Shown piece after piece: positions 1 to 6,586 of a DNA stretch of 10,872 nucleotides (positions within the stretch are counted from its first letter, which is position 1; the number at the start of each line of letters is the position of its first letter). The stretch comes from Bog-756 sp049521915 (lineage in GTDB: Bacteria; Actinomycetota; Acidimicrobiia; Acidimicrobiales; RAAP-2), in the NCBI GenBank assembly GCA_049521915.1, contig JBEKOI010000123.1, positions 1 to 10,872 of the forward strand. Direction: 5' to 3'. Position numbers and translations under genes: made by a program. Below the pieces are notes generated by a model. The model searched no databases and was not told the origin of the DNA. It was given only the letters and a program-made list of their open reading frames with translations.

Positions 1-125
1 GGGCCGTGCCCGGCGCCGAGCTGACCTGCCTCCCCCAGGCCGGTCACTTCGCCGCCCGCGACGACCCGCAGGGGCTCGCCGACGTGATCCGCCGGACCGC
101 CCGGGCGCGGCTCCCGAGGTCGTGA
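1..125 (+). CDS. alpha/beta-hydrolase fold protein, C-terminal fragment (possibly MenH)
   Basis: The frame beginning at base 3 is open from the window edge to TGA at 123-125 and gives the last 40 residues of a protein. The segment PQAGHFAARDDPQGLADVI resembles the C-terminal end of alpha/beta hydrolases: a catalytic-triad histidine in a GHF motif, followed by an acidic/proline segment and a closing amphipathic helix. The gene converges on menF, and MenH (SHCHC synthase) is an alpha/beta hydrolase of the menaquinone pathway, so MenH is an attractive guess. Forty residues cannot distinguish it from other hydrolases. The nucleophile elbow and the N-terminal two thirds lie outside the window. Confidence 0.6.
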   Translation, partial: AVPGAELTCLPQAGHFAARDDPQGLADVIRRTARARLPRS

Positions 126-126
126 G

Positions 127-196
127 GTCGGCGAGGTCGTGCGGCGTCGGCGAGGTCGTGCGGCCGGCGGGTCGGGTAGGTCGGCGAGGTCGGCGG
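127..196. repeat. 18-bp direct repeats in the convergent hydrolase/menF spacer
   Basis: GTCGGCGAGGTCGTGCGG occurs at 127-144 and 146-163. A diverged third copy begins at 180. The repeats fill the short gap between the hydrolase stop codon and the menF stop codon. They look like local slippage duplications in non-coding DNA. I see no clear terminator in this gap. Confidence 0.7.
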
Positions 197-199
197 ACC

Positions 200-1654
200 T
201 CAGCCGACCACGCTGCGGTGGGTCCCCTCCGCCGGTGTGATGGTGAGCCCCGGAGCCAGCACATCGAGCACGGCGCTCAGCTTGAGGTTGGTCTCGGCCA
301 GTTCGATGGCCGGCGTGGATCCGTCGACGATGCCCACCCCGGCCGCCAACCGGGAGTTCAGGCGGTCGATGGCCATGGCCCGGATGCCCACCATCCAGCG
401 CCCGTCGCCGGCCGCGTCGACATAGCCGACGGGCCCGGCGTAGTGGCCCCTCGATTCCGGTTCCAGCCGGCCGATCACCGCCTGGGCGGTCGTGGCCGGA
501 ACTCCTCCGACGGCCGGGGTGGGATGGAGCGCCCCGACCAGTTCCAAAGCGCTCGGAACACGCCCGTCAGGACGCCGGGCCAGCGTGCCGGTGAGCGACG
601 TCCCCAGATGGATGATGTTGCGCAGGTGGACCAGGTCGGGTTGCGAGGGTGCGTGCAGTTCGGAGCAGAGGTCCCTGAGGGTGGCTTCGATGGCTTCGAC
701 CACCAGGCGGTGCTCGGTGGCGTCCTTACGCGATTCGAGCAGCTCGCCGGGCAGGAGGCTCCCCTCCGATCCGACGAACCTCTCCGCCGTGCCGGCCAGT
801 GGTCGGCTGCGCACCCCGGTGCCGGTGCGTTCCACCAGGAGCTCCGGACTGGCCCCCACGAACTGTCCGTCGGAGGTGGGCACCGAGAAGATGGTGCAGG
901 TCGGTTCGAGACGATGCCAGCGGTCGAGAAGGGCGGCCACGTCGACCGGTGCGGGCATGGTCACGTCGACCTGGCGGGCCAGGACCACTTTGACCAGCTG
1001 GCCACGGTCGATGGCCTCCAGCGCGTCGGCCACCATGGCCAGGAAGGACGCGTCGGACGAGCGCGGCTCGACGCACGGCCCGAGGCCAGGGTCTGCACCC
1101 GGCCGCGGGTCGCCGTCCGCATCCGGCCCCGCATCGCCGTCCGACCCCCACGAGGGCTTCCCCGCACGGGTGGCCGGGCGGTCCAGCCGGCCGGCGGCGG
1201 CCCCGGCGGCCCCGGCGGCCCCGGCGGCCCCGGCGGCCAGCCACGATCGCAGGCCCCGCGGCGAAGAGGGGAGGGCACCTCTGTCGGCGGCCACGACGGT
1301 GACCCACTCGCGTCCATCCGGGTCGGAACCGAAGATGACCTCGGGGAGTACGAGGCCGGCGGCTGCCGAACGCTCGAAGGGCAGCGCCGCGAAGGCGATC
1401 ACGCCCGAGGAGCTGGCGTCGAATCGATCGTCGCAGTCCACCGAAGCCAGGACCTCGGTGGCCCGTCGGATGTCACCGACCGAATCGAGGCCACGAGGCA
1501 ACCCGATGGTCAGCGCGGATCCCAGTCCGACCAGGACCCTTCCTTCGGCGTGGAACAGGATGCCGGTCGGCCCGGCCAGTGCGAAGGGGTCGATCGGCGG
1601 CCCGGGGTCGAGTGGGAACCGGACCGCGGCCGGCTTCGTGAAGGGCCCGTTCAC
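200..1654 (-). CDS. menF: isochorismate synthase MenF
   Basis: This 484-residue chorismate-binding enzyme converts chorismate to isochorismate, the first committed step of menaquinone synthesis. The catalytic domain spans about residues 200-465 and shows the family motifs in order: KVVLAR with K222, the likely water-activating lysine; FVGASPELLV with E271; SRPLAGTAER; SRKDATEH; LHPTPAVGG; RGHYAGPVGYVD; VGIRAM; and GVGIVDGSTPAIELAET. The N-terminal part (about 1-135) is separated from it by a low-complexity Ala/Gly then Gly/Pro/Asp linker (about 139-195). The GTG start at 1654 overlaps the menG stop as GTGA, with AAGGG six bases upstream. EntC/DhbC-type siderophore isochorismate synthases share these motifs; coupling to menG favours the menaquinone role. 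Confidence 0.93.
   Translation of the reverse strand: MNGPFTKPAAVRFPLDPGPPIDPFALAGPTGILFHAEGRVLVGLGSALTIGLPRGLDSVGDIRRATEVLASVDCDDRFDASSSGVIAFAALPFERSAAAGLVLPEVIFGSDPDGREWVTVVAADRGALPSSPRGLRSWLAAGAAGAAGAAGAAAGRLDRPATRAGKPSWGSDGDAGPDADGDPRPGADPGLGPCVEPRSSDASFLAMVADALEAIDRGQLVKVVLARQVDVTMPAPVDVAALLDRWHRLEPTCTIFSVPTSDGQFVGASPELLVERTGTGVRSRPLAGTAERFVGSEGSLLPGELLESRKDATEHRLVVEAIEATLRDLCSELHAPSQPDLVHLRNIIHLGTSLTGTLARRPDGRVPSALELVGALHPTPAVGGVPATTAQAVIGRLEPESRGHYAGPVGYVDAAGDGRWMVGIRAMAIDRLNSRLAAGVGIVDGSTPAIELAETNLKLSAVLDVLAPGLTITPAEGTHRSVVG
1201..1236. repeat. 9-bp tandem repeat, four copies, inside menF
   Basis: CCCCGGCGG is repeated four times perfectly, with a degenerate half copy just before it at 1191-1200. 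On the coding (minus) strand the period of three codons yields an Ala-Ala-Gly run at about residues 141-153 of MenF. Because 9 bp is three codons, a change in copy number keeps the reading frame. Confidence 0.9.
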
Positions 1655-2385
1655 GGGCGACCCTTGCGTGTAGCGGTGATCAGCTGGCTGAGGCCGCCGG
1701 ACAGGGCCCGGCGGTTGACGGCCGAGAACCCGGCCTCCATCAACATGGAGCGCAGCTCGGCCGTGGGCGGCAGGTAGGCCGTGGATTTCGGAAGGTAGCG
1801 GTAGGCGGCCCGGTCGGAGACGAGGCCGCCGATGACGGGCACCACGTGGCGGAACCAGATGCGGTCGCCGACCAGCAGCAGCCCGCTCTCGGGTTCGGCC
1901 ACCTCGAGGAGGCTGATCCGACCACCCGGCCGGACGACCCGTCCCAGCTCCGCGAAGACGGGGCCGAGCCCGGTGAAGTTGCGGAGGGCGTAGCCGCAGG
2001 TGACTCCGTCCATGGAACCACTGGCCACCGGCAGGGCGGCGCCGTCCGCTTGGGCCACGGGCCGACCGGAGCGGCCGGCCACCAGCATCCCCCAGGACAG
2101 GTCCATTCCGAAGGACCGCAGCCCGGAGCGGTTCAAGATGGTGAGGAAGTCACCTGTCCCGCAGGCCAGGTCGAGCACGCGCGATCCGGCGGGCAGGCCG
2201 AGGGCGCGAGCTGAAAGACGACGCCAGCGGACGTCGAGCCCGAAGGTCATCATGCGGTTGACCATGTCGTAACGGGGTGCGATGGCGTCGAACATCGATC
2301 GAACCATCACCGTCTTCTCCCGGCCGGTGGGGAGATCCGGGTCGGCGGCCTGCCCGCCCGCGGCCGGGGGCCCGGGCGGATCCAT
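1651..2385 (-). CDS. menG: demethylmenaquinone methyltransferase (UbiE/MenG family)
   Basis: This 244-residue class I SAM-dependent methyltransferase performs the last step of menaquinone synthesis, C-methylation of demethylmenaquinone. The N-terminal signature FDAIAPRYDMVNRMMTFG (32-49) is diagnostic of the UbiE family. SAM motif I is VLDLACGTGDF (70-80), YALRNF lies at 132-137, and post-motif VVRPGGRISLLEVAEP at 150-165. The ATG at 2385 has AAGG nine bases upstream and gives the usual family length. The frame stays open upstream, but that part lies inside the merR-like gene and shows no family similarity. MVRSM at 2307 is an alternative start but would remove the charged residues usually found before the signature. 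The gene lies 26 nt after the regulator and overlaps menF by 4 nt, so it is probably co-transcribed and coupled. Confidence 0.93.
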   Translation of the reverse strand: MDPPGPPAAGGQAADPDLPTGREKTVMVRSMFDAIAPRYDMVNRMMTFGLDVRWRRLSARALGLPAGSRVLDLACGTGDFLTILNRSGLRSFGMDLSWGMLVAGRSGRPVAQADGAALPVASGSMDGVTCGYALRNFTGLGPVFAELGRVVRPGGRISLLEVAEPESGLLLVGDRIWFRHVVPVIGGLVSDRAAYRYLPKSTAYLPPTAELRSMLMEAGFSAVNRRALSGGLSQLITATRKGRP

Positions 2386-2411
2386 GGGTCCGGGCCTTAG
2401 GCGTGCCGAGC

Positions 2412-3317
2412 TCACCGGCGTGGTGCCGATGTGGGCACGCCGGCCTCGACGAGCTCTCCCGTCCCGATCCCACCGATCTGATCGGAGATGGCCCGGCGCT
2501 CGGCGTCGGAGCCGGACCGCTCGACATGGTCGAGGGCCGTGTTGACCAGCGTGCGGGTGAAATGGTTGGCGACCAGGGTGTTCACGGCGGGAAGGAGCTC
2601 GGAGTAGGCCCGGACCAGGCGTTCGACGTCGGCATCCGGTGGTGCCCCTCCCGGTCCGCCGCCGGTCGGCGGGTGCCCGCCCCGGAGCGGTCGTCTCACG
2701 TAGGTCGAGAAGAGGTTCACCGCATCGTGGGCCACGGCTTCGGTGGCCTCGTGGTGGCGTCGGGCCAGATCGAGCAAGGCCGAGAGCGGAATCCCCCATT
2801 CGAGGAGCAGAAGGCCGGCGTGGGCAGCGGCCACGTCTTCGGCGGTGTATCGCTCCTGGCCTCCGATACGACGGGGGATGAGCAAGCCCTCGGCTTCGAC
2901 GGCCTTGAGAAGGGCCAACGGTACCCCGGTGGCGGTGGCCAGCTCCTCGATGGTGAACACCTTCTCACCCTGATCCACCCGCCCCGTTCCACCCGCCGGT
3001 GACTCCGGCCCGTCCGCCGGGTTGTGCCCCGGTGACCCGGTTCCTCCTCCGGGTTCGTTGAGCCCGGAGATCTCGCTCAGGAGGGCCTCGTCGGCGGCAT
3101 CGAGATCGCCTGACACCAGGCGGGCGATGGTGGCCAGCGTGAATCCCTTGTGTTGGAGGGATCTGATGCGCTCCAACCGGTCGACGTGGCCGTCGTGGTA
3201 CCAGGCCACCCGTCCCTGACGCCTCGGTGGTTCGAGCAGCCCCTTGCTCTGGTAGTAGCGGATGGTGTCCACGGACATCCCGGAGCGAGCTGACAGTTGT
3301 TCGACCCGCATCTCCAT
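2412..3317 (-). CDS. transcriptional regulator with two MerR-type HTH domains
   Basis: A 301-residue protein. Residues 3-72 are a typical MerR winged helix-turn-helix (VEQLSARSGMSVDTIRYYQ, then LLEPPRR, a tyrosine/aspartate wing, and DRLERIRSL...GFTLATIARL). A Gly/Pro-rich linker (86-117) leads to a second MerR-like domain (120-187: FTIEELATATGVPLALLKAV, LLIPRR, ERYTAEDVAAA). A mostly helical C-terminal part contains a short Gly/Pro loop (212-229). I see no cysteine-based metal site, so an effector cannot be named. The ATG at 3317 is preferred over the GTG at 3326 because TAGAGT lies exactly 7 nt before it. It heads the menG-menF operon, 26 nt upstream of menG. Controlling menaquinone genes or itself is inference only. 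Confidence 0.85.
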   Translation of the reverse strand: MEMRVEQLSARSGMSVDTIRYYQSKGLLEPPRRQGRVAWYHDGHVDRLERIRSLQHKGFTLATIARLVSGDLDAADEALLSEISGLNEPGGGTGSPGHNPADGPESPAGGTGRVDQGEKVFTIEELATATGVPLALLKAVEAEGLLIPRRIGGQERYTAEDVAAAHAGLLLLEWGIPLSALLDLARRHHEATEAVAHDAVNLFSTYVRRPLRGGHPPTGGGPGGAPPDADVERLVRAYSELLPAVNTLVANHFTRTLVNTALDHVERSGSDAERRAISDQIGGIGTGELVEAGVPTSAPRR

Positions 3318-3353
3318 GGACCACACTCTAGGAGTAACTGCTCACATTGTTTG
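3318..3353 (-). promoter_or_regulatory. putative leaderless promoter of the merR-like/menG/menF operon
   Basis: On the minus strand TAGAGT (3330-3325) lies exactly 7 nt before the ATG at 3317, placing the transcription start at or next to the start codon. A weak -35 candidate, CAAACA (3353-3348), is 17 bp further upstream. The spacer contains an imperfect palindrome, GAGCAGTTACTC (3343-3332), placed where MerR proteins normally bind; autoregulation would be inference. Confidence 0.5.
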
Positions 3354-3393
3354 AGCGCCCCGCTCCCGGGCGGGAGGAGGTCCGGCTCAGAGC

Positions 3394-3414
3394 GCCCCGG
3401 GCCTCCTCCGGGGC
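3394..3414. terminator. GC hairpin downstream of maoC, possible terminator
   Basis: GCCCCGG (3394-3400) pairs with CCGGGGC (3408-3414) around a 7-nt loop, beginning 17 nt beyond the maoC stop codon in its direction of transcription. There is no following T-run, so it is at best a weak or factor-assisted terminator. Confidence 0.3.
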
Positions 3415-3431
3415 TCAGCAGGATCCCGGGC

Positions 3432-3887
3432 TCAGTAGAAGTAGCGGTACACCACCTGGGCGACGCAGCTCGGCTTCGACGATCCCTCGGTTTCGAAGGT
3501 CAGGTCCAGGGCGACCTGGACACCTCCGCTGACGGCCTCCACTTCGGCCACGGCCACCCCCAGGCGGAGGTTGCTGTCGACCGGGACCGGGGCCGGGAAG
3601 CGGACCTTGTTGCACCCGTAATTGACGCCCAGCGACGCTCCTTCGACCACCACGACCTCCCCCAGCAGTACAGGGGCCAACGAAAGGGTCAGGTAGCCGT
3701 GGGCGATCGTCGAGCCGAAGGGGCCCCCTTTGGCTCGCTCCGGGTCCACATGGATCCACTGGTGGTCACCGGTGGCGTCCGCGAACAGATTGATCTGGTC
3801 CTGGTCGATACGGTGCCAGTCGCTGTAGCCGAGGTGCTTGCCGGCCAGGTCCTGAAACTTGTCGATGCCCTTCACGGTGGTAGCCAT
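3432..3887 (-). CDS. MaoC-type (R)-specific enoyl-CoA hydratase, HtdZ/Rv0130-like
   Basis: A 151-residue single hot-dog-fold protein. The hydratase-2 motif FADATGDHQWIHVDPERA (35-52) carries the catalytic pair D41 and H46. It continues with GPFGSTIAHGYLTLSLAP and YGCNKVRFPAPVPV, both closely resembling mycobacterial Rv0130 (HtdZ) as I remember it. Family members hydrate 2-enoyl-CoA to (R)-3-hydroxyacyl-CoA in fatty-acid metabolism; the substrate here is unknown. The ATG at 3887 is preferred to an in-frame GTG at 3908 because TACAGT sits exactly 7 nt before it. It is a single-gene unit, followed by a spacer of about 114 bp before the merR-like gene. I see no reason to assign it to menaquinone synthesis. 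Confidence 0.88.
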   Translation of the reverse strand: MATTVKGIDKFQDLAGKHLGYSDWHRIDQDQINLFADATGDHQWIHVDPERAKGGPFGSTIAHGYLTLSLAPVLLGEVVVVEGASLGVNYGCNKVRFPAPVPVDSNLRLGVAVAEVEAVSGGVQVALDLTFETEGSSKPSCVAQVVYRYFY

Positions 3888-3923
3888 GGCCAAGACTGTA
3901 TGGGACACGGGACCCGCTGACCA
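3888..3923 (-). promoter_or_regulatory. putative leaderless promoter of maoC
   Basis: On the minus strand TACAGT (3900-3895) ends 7 nt before the ATG. TGGTCA (3923-3918), four of six matches to TTGACA, lies a 17-bp spacer upstream. This is the best complete -35/-10 pair in the window. The predicted transcript would begin at the start codon. Confidence 0.55.
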
Positions 3924-4002
3924 CCCGCTCGAGGGTCCGGTGCCCGGGACTGAGGCGCTCCTTGGTCGAAAGATCAGTGCGTCCTCAGTCGGACCCGCTC
4001 GG

Positions 4003-4015
4003 TACGCTGCTCGAT
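4003..4015 (+). promoter_or_regulatory. putative -10 element and leaderless start of the VIT-family gene
   Basis: TACGCT (4003-4008) is followed by exactly 7 nt and then GTG at 4016. No convincing -35 is visible at the usual distance. No long AT-rich palindrome of the DtxR/IdeR or MntR kind stands out between this gene and the divergent maoC. Confidence 0.45.
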
Positions 4016-4708
4016 GTGGTCGATTCCCACCGTCACCGGAACCTGCAGGGGGGCGGAGCCCGCGCCGCTGTCTTCGGCGTCAGCGACGGCCTGGTCTCCA
4101 ATGTCGCCCTCATCCTCGGCATGGCCGGCGCCCACGCATCGGTGGGCGCCGTTCGTCTTGCCGGCATCGCCGGTCTGGTTGCCGGCGCGTTCTCGATGGC
4201 CGCGGGGGAGTACGTCTCCATGCGGGCGCAGTCCGAGTTGATGTTGCGGGAACTCGACGTCGAGCGACAGGCCATCCGCCACGACCCCGAGGACGAGCGG
4301 AGGGAGCTGGCGGCCATCTACGAGAGCCGGGGCATCGACGCCGACATGGCCAACGAACTGTCGGTCAAGATGATGCGGGATCCCGATCTCGCACTCGAGA
4401 CCCATGCCCGGGAGGAGCTGGGCATCGACCCGGGGCAGACCGGCAACCCGCTGCAGGCGGCGGCCTCGTCGTTCGTGGCCTTCGGCGTCGGGGCGTTCGT
4501 GCCGCTCCTTCCCTGGCTGATCACCGAGGGGACGACCGCCACCTTGTGGTCGGTCGCCCTCGGCGCCATCGGTGCCTTCACCGTCGGCGCCGGGCTGGCC
4601 CACTTCACCGGACGCTCGTGGCTGTGGTCCGCCTCCCGCCAACTGCTGATCTCCGGGATCGCCGCCGGAGTCACCTTCTCCATCGGTCGGCTGGTGGGCG
4701 TGGGCTGA
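4016..4708 (+). CDS. VIT1/CCC1-family iron/manganese transporter
   Basis: A 230-residue membrane protein of the vacuolar iron transporter family, which moves Fe2+ or Mn2+ across membranes; the metal here is not known. HRHRN and ARAAVFGVSDGLVSN open the first membrane helix (about 14-37), and helix 2 (about 44-65) ends in GEYVSMRAQSE. The cytosolic segment (about 72-140) is rich in Glu/Asp and contains DPEDERRELAAIYESRG and EELGIDP, the family's metal-binding helical hairpin. Three more hydrophobic segments follow at about 148-169, 175-196 and 206-228. The open frame reaches back to a TTG at 3962. GTG 4016 is chosen because the family motif begins there and TACGCT lies 7 nt upstream. It is divergent from maoC and convergent with mshD. 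Confidence 0.9.
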   Translation: MVDSHRHRNLQGGGARAAVFGVSDGLVSNVALILGMAGAHASVGAVRLAGIAGLVAGAFSMAAGEYVSMRAQSELMLRELDVERQAIRHDPEDERRELAAIYESRGIDADMANELSVKMMRDPDLALETHAREELGIDPGQTGNPLQAAASSFVAFGVGAFVPLLPWLITEGTTATLWSVALGAIGAFTVGAGLAHFTGRSWLWSASRQLLISGIAAGVTFSIGRLVGVG

Positions 4709-4773
4709 TTCGCAGGTTCGGGATGAGCCTGGTCGCGGCCTCCCAGGAGCCTCCGATGAGCCGGGTCACGCGC

Positions 4774-4790
4774 TGACCGGGCCCGGTTCA
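4774..4790. terminator. palindrome between convergent VIT-family gene and mshD
   Basis: ACCGGGCCCGGT (4776-4787) is a perfect 12-bp palindrome, flanked by TGA/TCA extensions. It directly abuts the mshD stop codon in the convergent junction. It could act as a bidirectional stop signal, but there is no loop of normal size and no T-run. It might equally be chance in GC-rich DNA. Confidence 0.25.
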
Positions 4791-5735
4791 GTCCAGGTGT
4801 CGGACATAGGCCCGGTCGACATGGTCGTCGATGAATCCCATCGACCGGTACATCGACACGGCGGCGACGTTGTCGGCGTCCACATAGAGCATGCCGACAC
4901 CGAGACCGCGGTGAGCCAACCAGTCGAGGCCGGCCCGGGTGAGGGCGCCGCCCCAGCCGCGACCGTGGAACTGCGGGTCGACCCCGATCACGTAGATCTC
5001 ACCCATCGGCGGATCGGTGTCGGTGTGGATCTTCGTCCAGCACGAGCCCGCCACCTGCCCGCCCTCCTCGAGGATCAAGAGCCCTTCGGGGTCGAACCAG
5101 GGCTCCTGCTCGCGCTCCACCAACGTGGCCAGGTCCCAGTGGCCCTGCTCGGGATGGGCGGCGAAGGCACGGTTGTTGGCGGCCAACCAGGCCTCCTCGT
5201 CCACTCCGGGACGGAACGGGCGGGTCCGGATACCGGGTCCGGCGCGCCGACGCCCATCGGGCACCGGCAGCACGCACCGCATCTGGATCAGGTTGCGTTC
5301 GAGCTCGAACCCGTGGGCCGCGGCTCTGTCGTCATCCCTGGTCGAAGCCTTGGCCGCCCACAGGCGGAGGGATCCGCCCCCGCGTCCGGTGACCAGGTCC
5401 AAGGCCGCACCGACCAGCGCATCGCCCATTCCCGGGGCGTCGGTGGCGGTGGGGTCCACGACCACCTCGGTGGCGTACTGCCGCGCGTGTGCGTCTCCGA
5501 TCACCGGTGCATAGCCGAGGACGCGGCCGCCGGCCCCGGCCACCATGGCGGCGACGAAATGGGAGTGACCGTCGCCCGGCGGGGTGCCGTCGACGGCATG
5601 GGTCAGTGCGGTGCGCTTGGATTCGCCCAGCGCGGCATGGCCGGTGGATCGGGCCACTCGGCCCAACAGGTCGGTGACCTCATCGGCCAGGTGCTGATCG
5701 GGCGCCGTCACCACGGACAGTTCGGAGCCCTCCAT
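4788..5735 (-). CDS. mshD: mycothiol synthase (mycothiol acetyltransferase) MshD
   Basis: A 315-residue protein with two GNAT domains in tandem. MshD acetylates Cys-GlcN-Ins with acetyl-CoA, the last step of mycothiol synthesis. The N-terminal domain (about 1-155) ends in ELERNLIQMRCVLP. The C-terminal catalytic domain (about 168-315) has RPFRPGVDEEAWLAANNRAF, AAHPEQGHW, EPWFDPEGLL, SCWTKIH, GEIYVIGVDP, the acetyl-CoA loop QFHGRGWG (255-262), and LYVDADN...AVSMYRSMGF, all typical of MshD. The ATG at 5735 has TAGCGT 7 nt upstream and gives the family's normal length. The reading frame extends to 6374 but there overlaps nth and shows no family similarity. The gene is transcribed alone, divergently from nth. 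Confidence 0.94.
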   Translation of the reverse strand: MEGSELSVVTAPDQHLADEVTDLLGRVARSTGHAALGESKRTALTHAVDGTPPGDGHSHFVAAMVAGAGGRVLGYAPVIGDAHARQYATEVVVDPTATDAPGMGDALVGAALDLVTGRGGGSLRLWAAKASTRDDDRAAAHGFELERNLIQMRCVLPVPDGRRRAGPGIRTRPFRPGVDEEAWLAANNRAFAAHPEQGHWDLATLVEREQEPWFDPEGLLILEEGGQVAGSCWTKIHTDTDPPMGEIYVIGVDPQFHGRGWGGALTRAGLDWLAHRGLGVGMLYVDADNVAAVSMYRSMGFIDDHVDRAYVRHLD

Positions 5736-5748
5736 GAAAATGACGCTA
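5736..5748 (-). promoter_or_regulatory. putative leaderless -10 element of mshD
   Basis: On the minus strand TAGCGT (5748-5743) is followed by exactly 7 nt (CATTTTC) and then ATG at 5735. It lies within the 30-bp mshD/nth spacer, only 4 bp from the opposing nth -10. Confidence 0.5.
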
Positions 5749-5752
5749 CCGC

Positions 5753-5765
5753 TAGTCTCGAGCCG
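5753..5765 (+). promoter_or_regulatory. putative leaderless -10 element of nth
   Basis: TAGTCT (5753-5758) is followed by exactly 7 nt and then ATG at 5766. Any -35 region for this promoter would fall across the first codons of the divergent mshD. No good TTGACA match is visible there. Confidence 0.5.
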
Positions 5766-6416
5766 ATGGCCCGACCGCGCACTCCGGCAGGCCGGGCCCG
5801 GGTCACCGACGAACGCTTGGCCGAGGTCTATCCCGGGACGGCCAGCACATTGTGTGCGCTCGATCATAAGGACGCGTTCCAATTGCTGGCGGCGACCATC
5901 CTCTCGGCCCAGTGCACCGACGTCCGTGTCAACCTCACCACTCCGGCGCTGTTCGCCCGATATCCCGATGCGCCGTCGATGGCCGCGGCCGATCTGGCCG
6001 AGGTCGAGACGCTGATCCGCTCGACCGGGTTCTTCCGGTCCAAGGCCCGCAACCTGGTGGGCATGGCACAGGCGGTGGTGGCGCGCTTCGGAGGTCAGGT
6101 GCCCCGGGCCATGGCCGATCTGGTCACGCTGCCCGGGGTGGGCCGCAAGACCGCCAATGTGGTGCGGAGCGTGGCCTTCGGACTGCCGGGACTCCCCGTC
6201 GACACCCACGTGCAACGCCTCTCCCGTCGACTGGGGCTGACCGACGAGACCGACCCGGTGAAGGTCGAGGCCGTGTTGAACACCATGGTCCCGGCAGCCC
6301 ATCGTGGGGCCTTCAGCCTTCGGTTGATTCTGCACGGTCGGGCCGTCTGCTCGGCCCGATCGCCACGTTGTCATGGCTGCGTGCTCTCGGATTTCTGCCC
6401 TTCAGCGGTGCTGTAG
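5766..6416 (+). CDS. nth: endonuclease III (DNA glycosylase/AP lyase)
   Basis: A 216-residue base-excision repair enzyme that removes oxidised pyrimidines and cleaves abasic sites. The start of the conserved core is LLAATILSAQCTD (40-52). The helix-hairpin-helix LPGVGRKTANVV (122-133) holds the catalytic lysine K128, and VDTHV holds the catalytic aspartate D146. The C-terminal [4Fe-4S] cluster motif C-x6-C-x2-C-x5-C is intact at C195, C202, C205 and C211. The ATG at 5766 gives the normal family length and lies 7 nt after TAGTCT. The frame is open back to 4797, but that part is antisense to mshD. No partner gene follows for about 500 bp on this strand, so it is probably monocistronic. Confidence 0.95.
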   Translation: MARPRTPAGRARVTDERLAEVYPGTASTLCALDHKDAFQLLAATILSAQCTDVRVNLTTPALFARYPDAPSMAAADLAEVETLIRSTGFFRSKARNLVGMAQAVVARFGGQVPRAMADLVTLPGVGRKTANVVRSVAFGLPGLPVDTHVQRLSRRLGLTDETDPVKVEAVLNTMVPAAHRGAFSLRLILHGRAVCSARSPRCHGCVLSDFCPSAVL

Positions 6417-6498
6417 GGCCCACGCCGAACGGCTGGCCCCGAGCGGCCCGGACGGTTCCCGTACGTCACGGCCGGCGGTGGGGGCGATGTGGCCGAGA

Positions 6499-6528
6499 CC
6501 CGGCGGGTGACGGCCCGGCGGGTGAAGG
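6499..6528. repeat. 15-bp direct repeat, two copies
   Basis: CCCGGCGGGTGACGG (6499-6513) is followed directly by CCCGGCGGGTGAAGG (6514-6528), a single mismatch. It lies in the non-coding stretch downstream of nth and has no visible function. Confidence 0.7.
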
Positions 6529-6586
6529 TGCCACCGAGCGGAGGCCTGCGAAGAAGTGGGACGCGACCTGGACCTTTGCCAGCGAA

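Noticed and set aside
122..1777. 551-codon plus-strand frame antisense to menF
   Set aside because: It is Arg/Gly-rich shadow sequence, while the minus strand carries every chorismate-binding motif of MenF.
2386..2799. N-terminal extension of MenG to 2799
   Set aside because: The extension overlaps the merR-like coding region, has no UbiE similarity, and ATG 2385 has a Shine-Dalgarno-like AAGG and gives normal length.
3888..4015. Iron- or manganese-responsive operator upstream of the VIT-family gene
   Set aside because: I looked for a DtxR/IdeR- or MntR-like AT-rich palindrome and saw none. Only the -10 elements are visible.
4797..5765. N-terminal extension of Nth to 4797
   Set aside because: This part is antisense to mshD and has no glycosylase features. 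ATG 5766 with TAGTCT 7 nt upstream gives the usual length.
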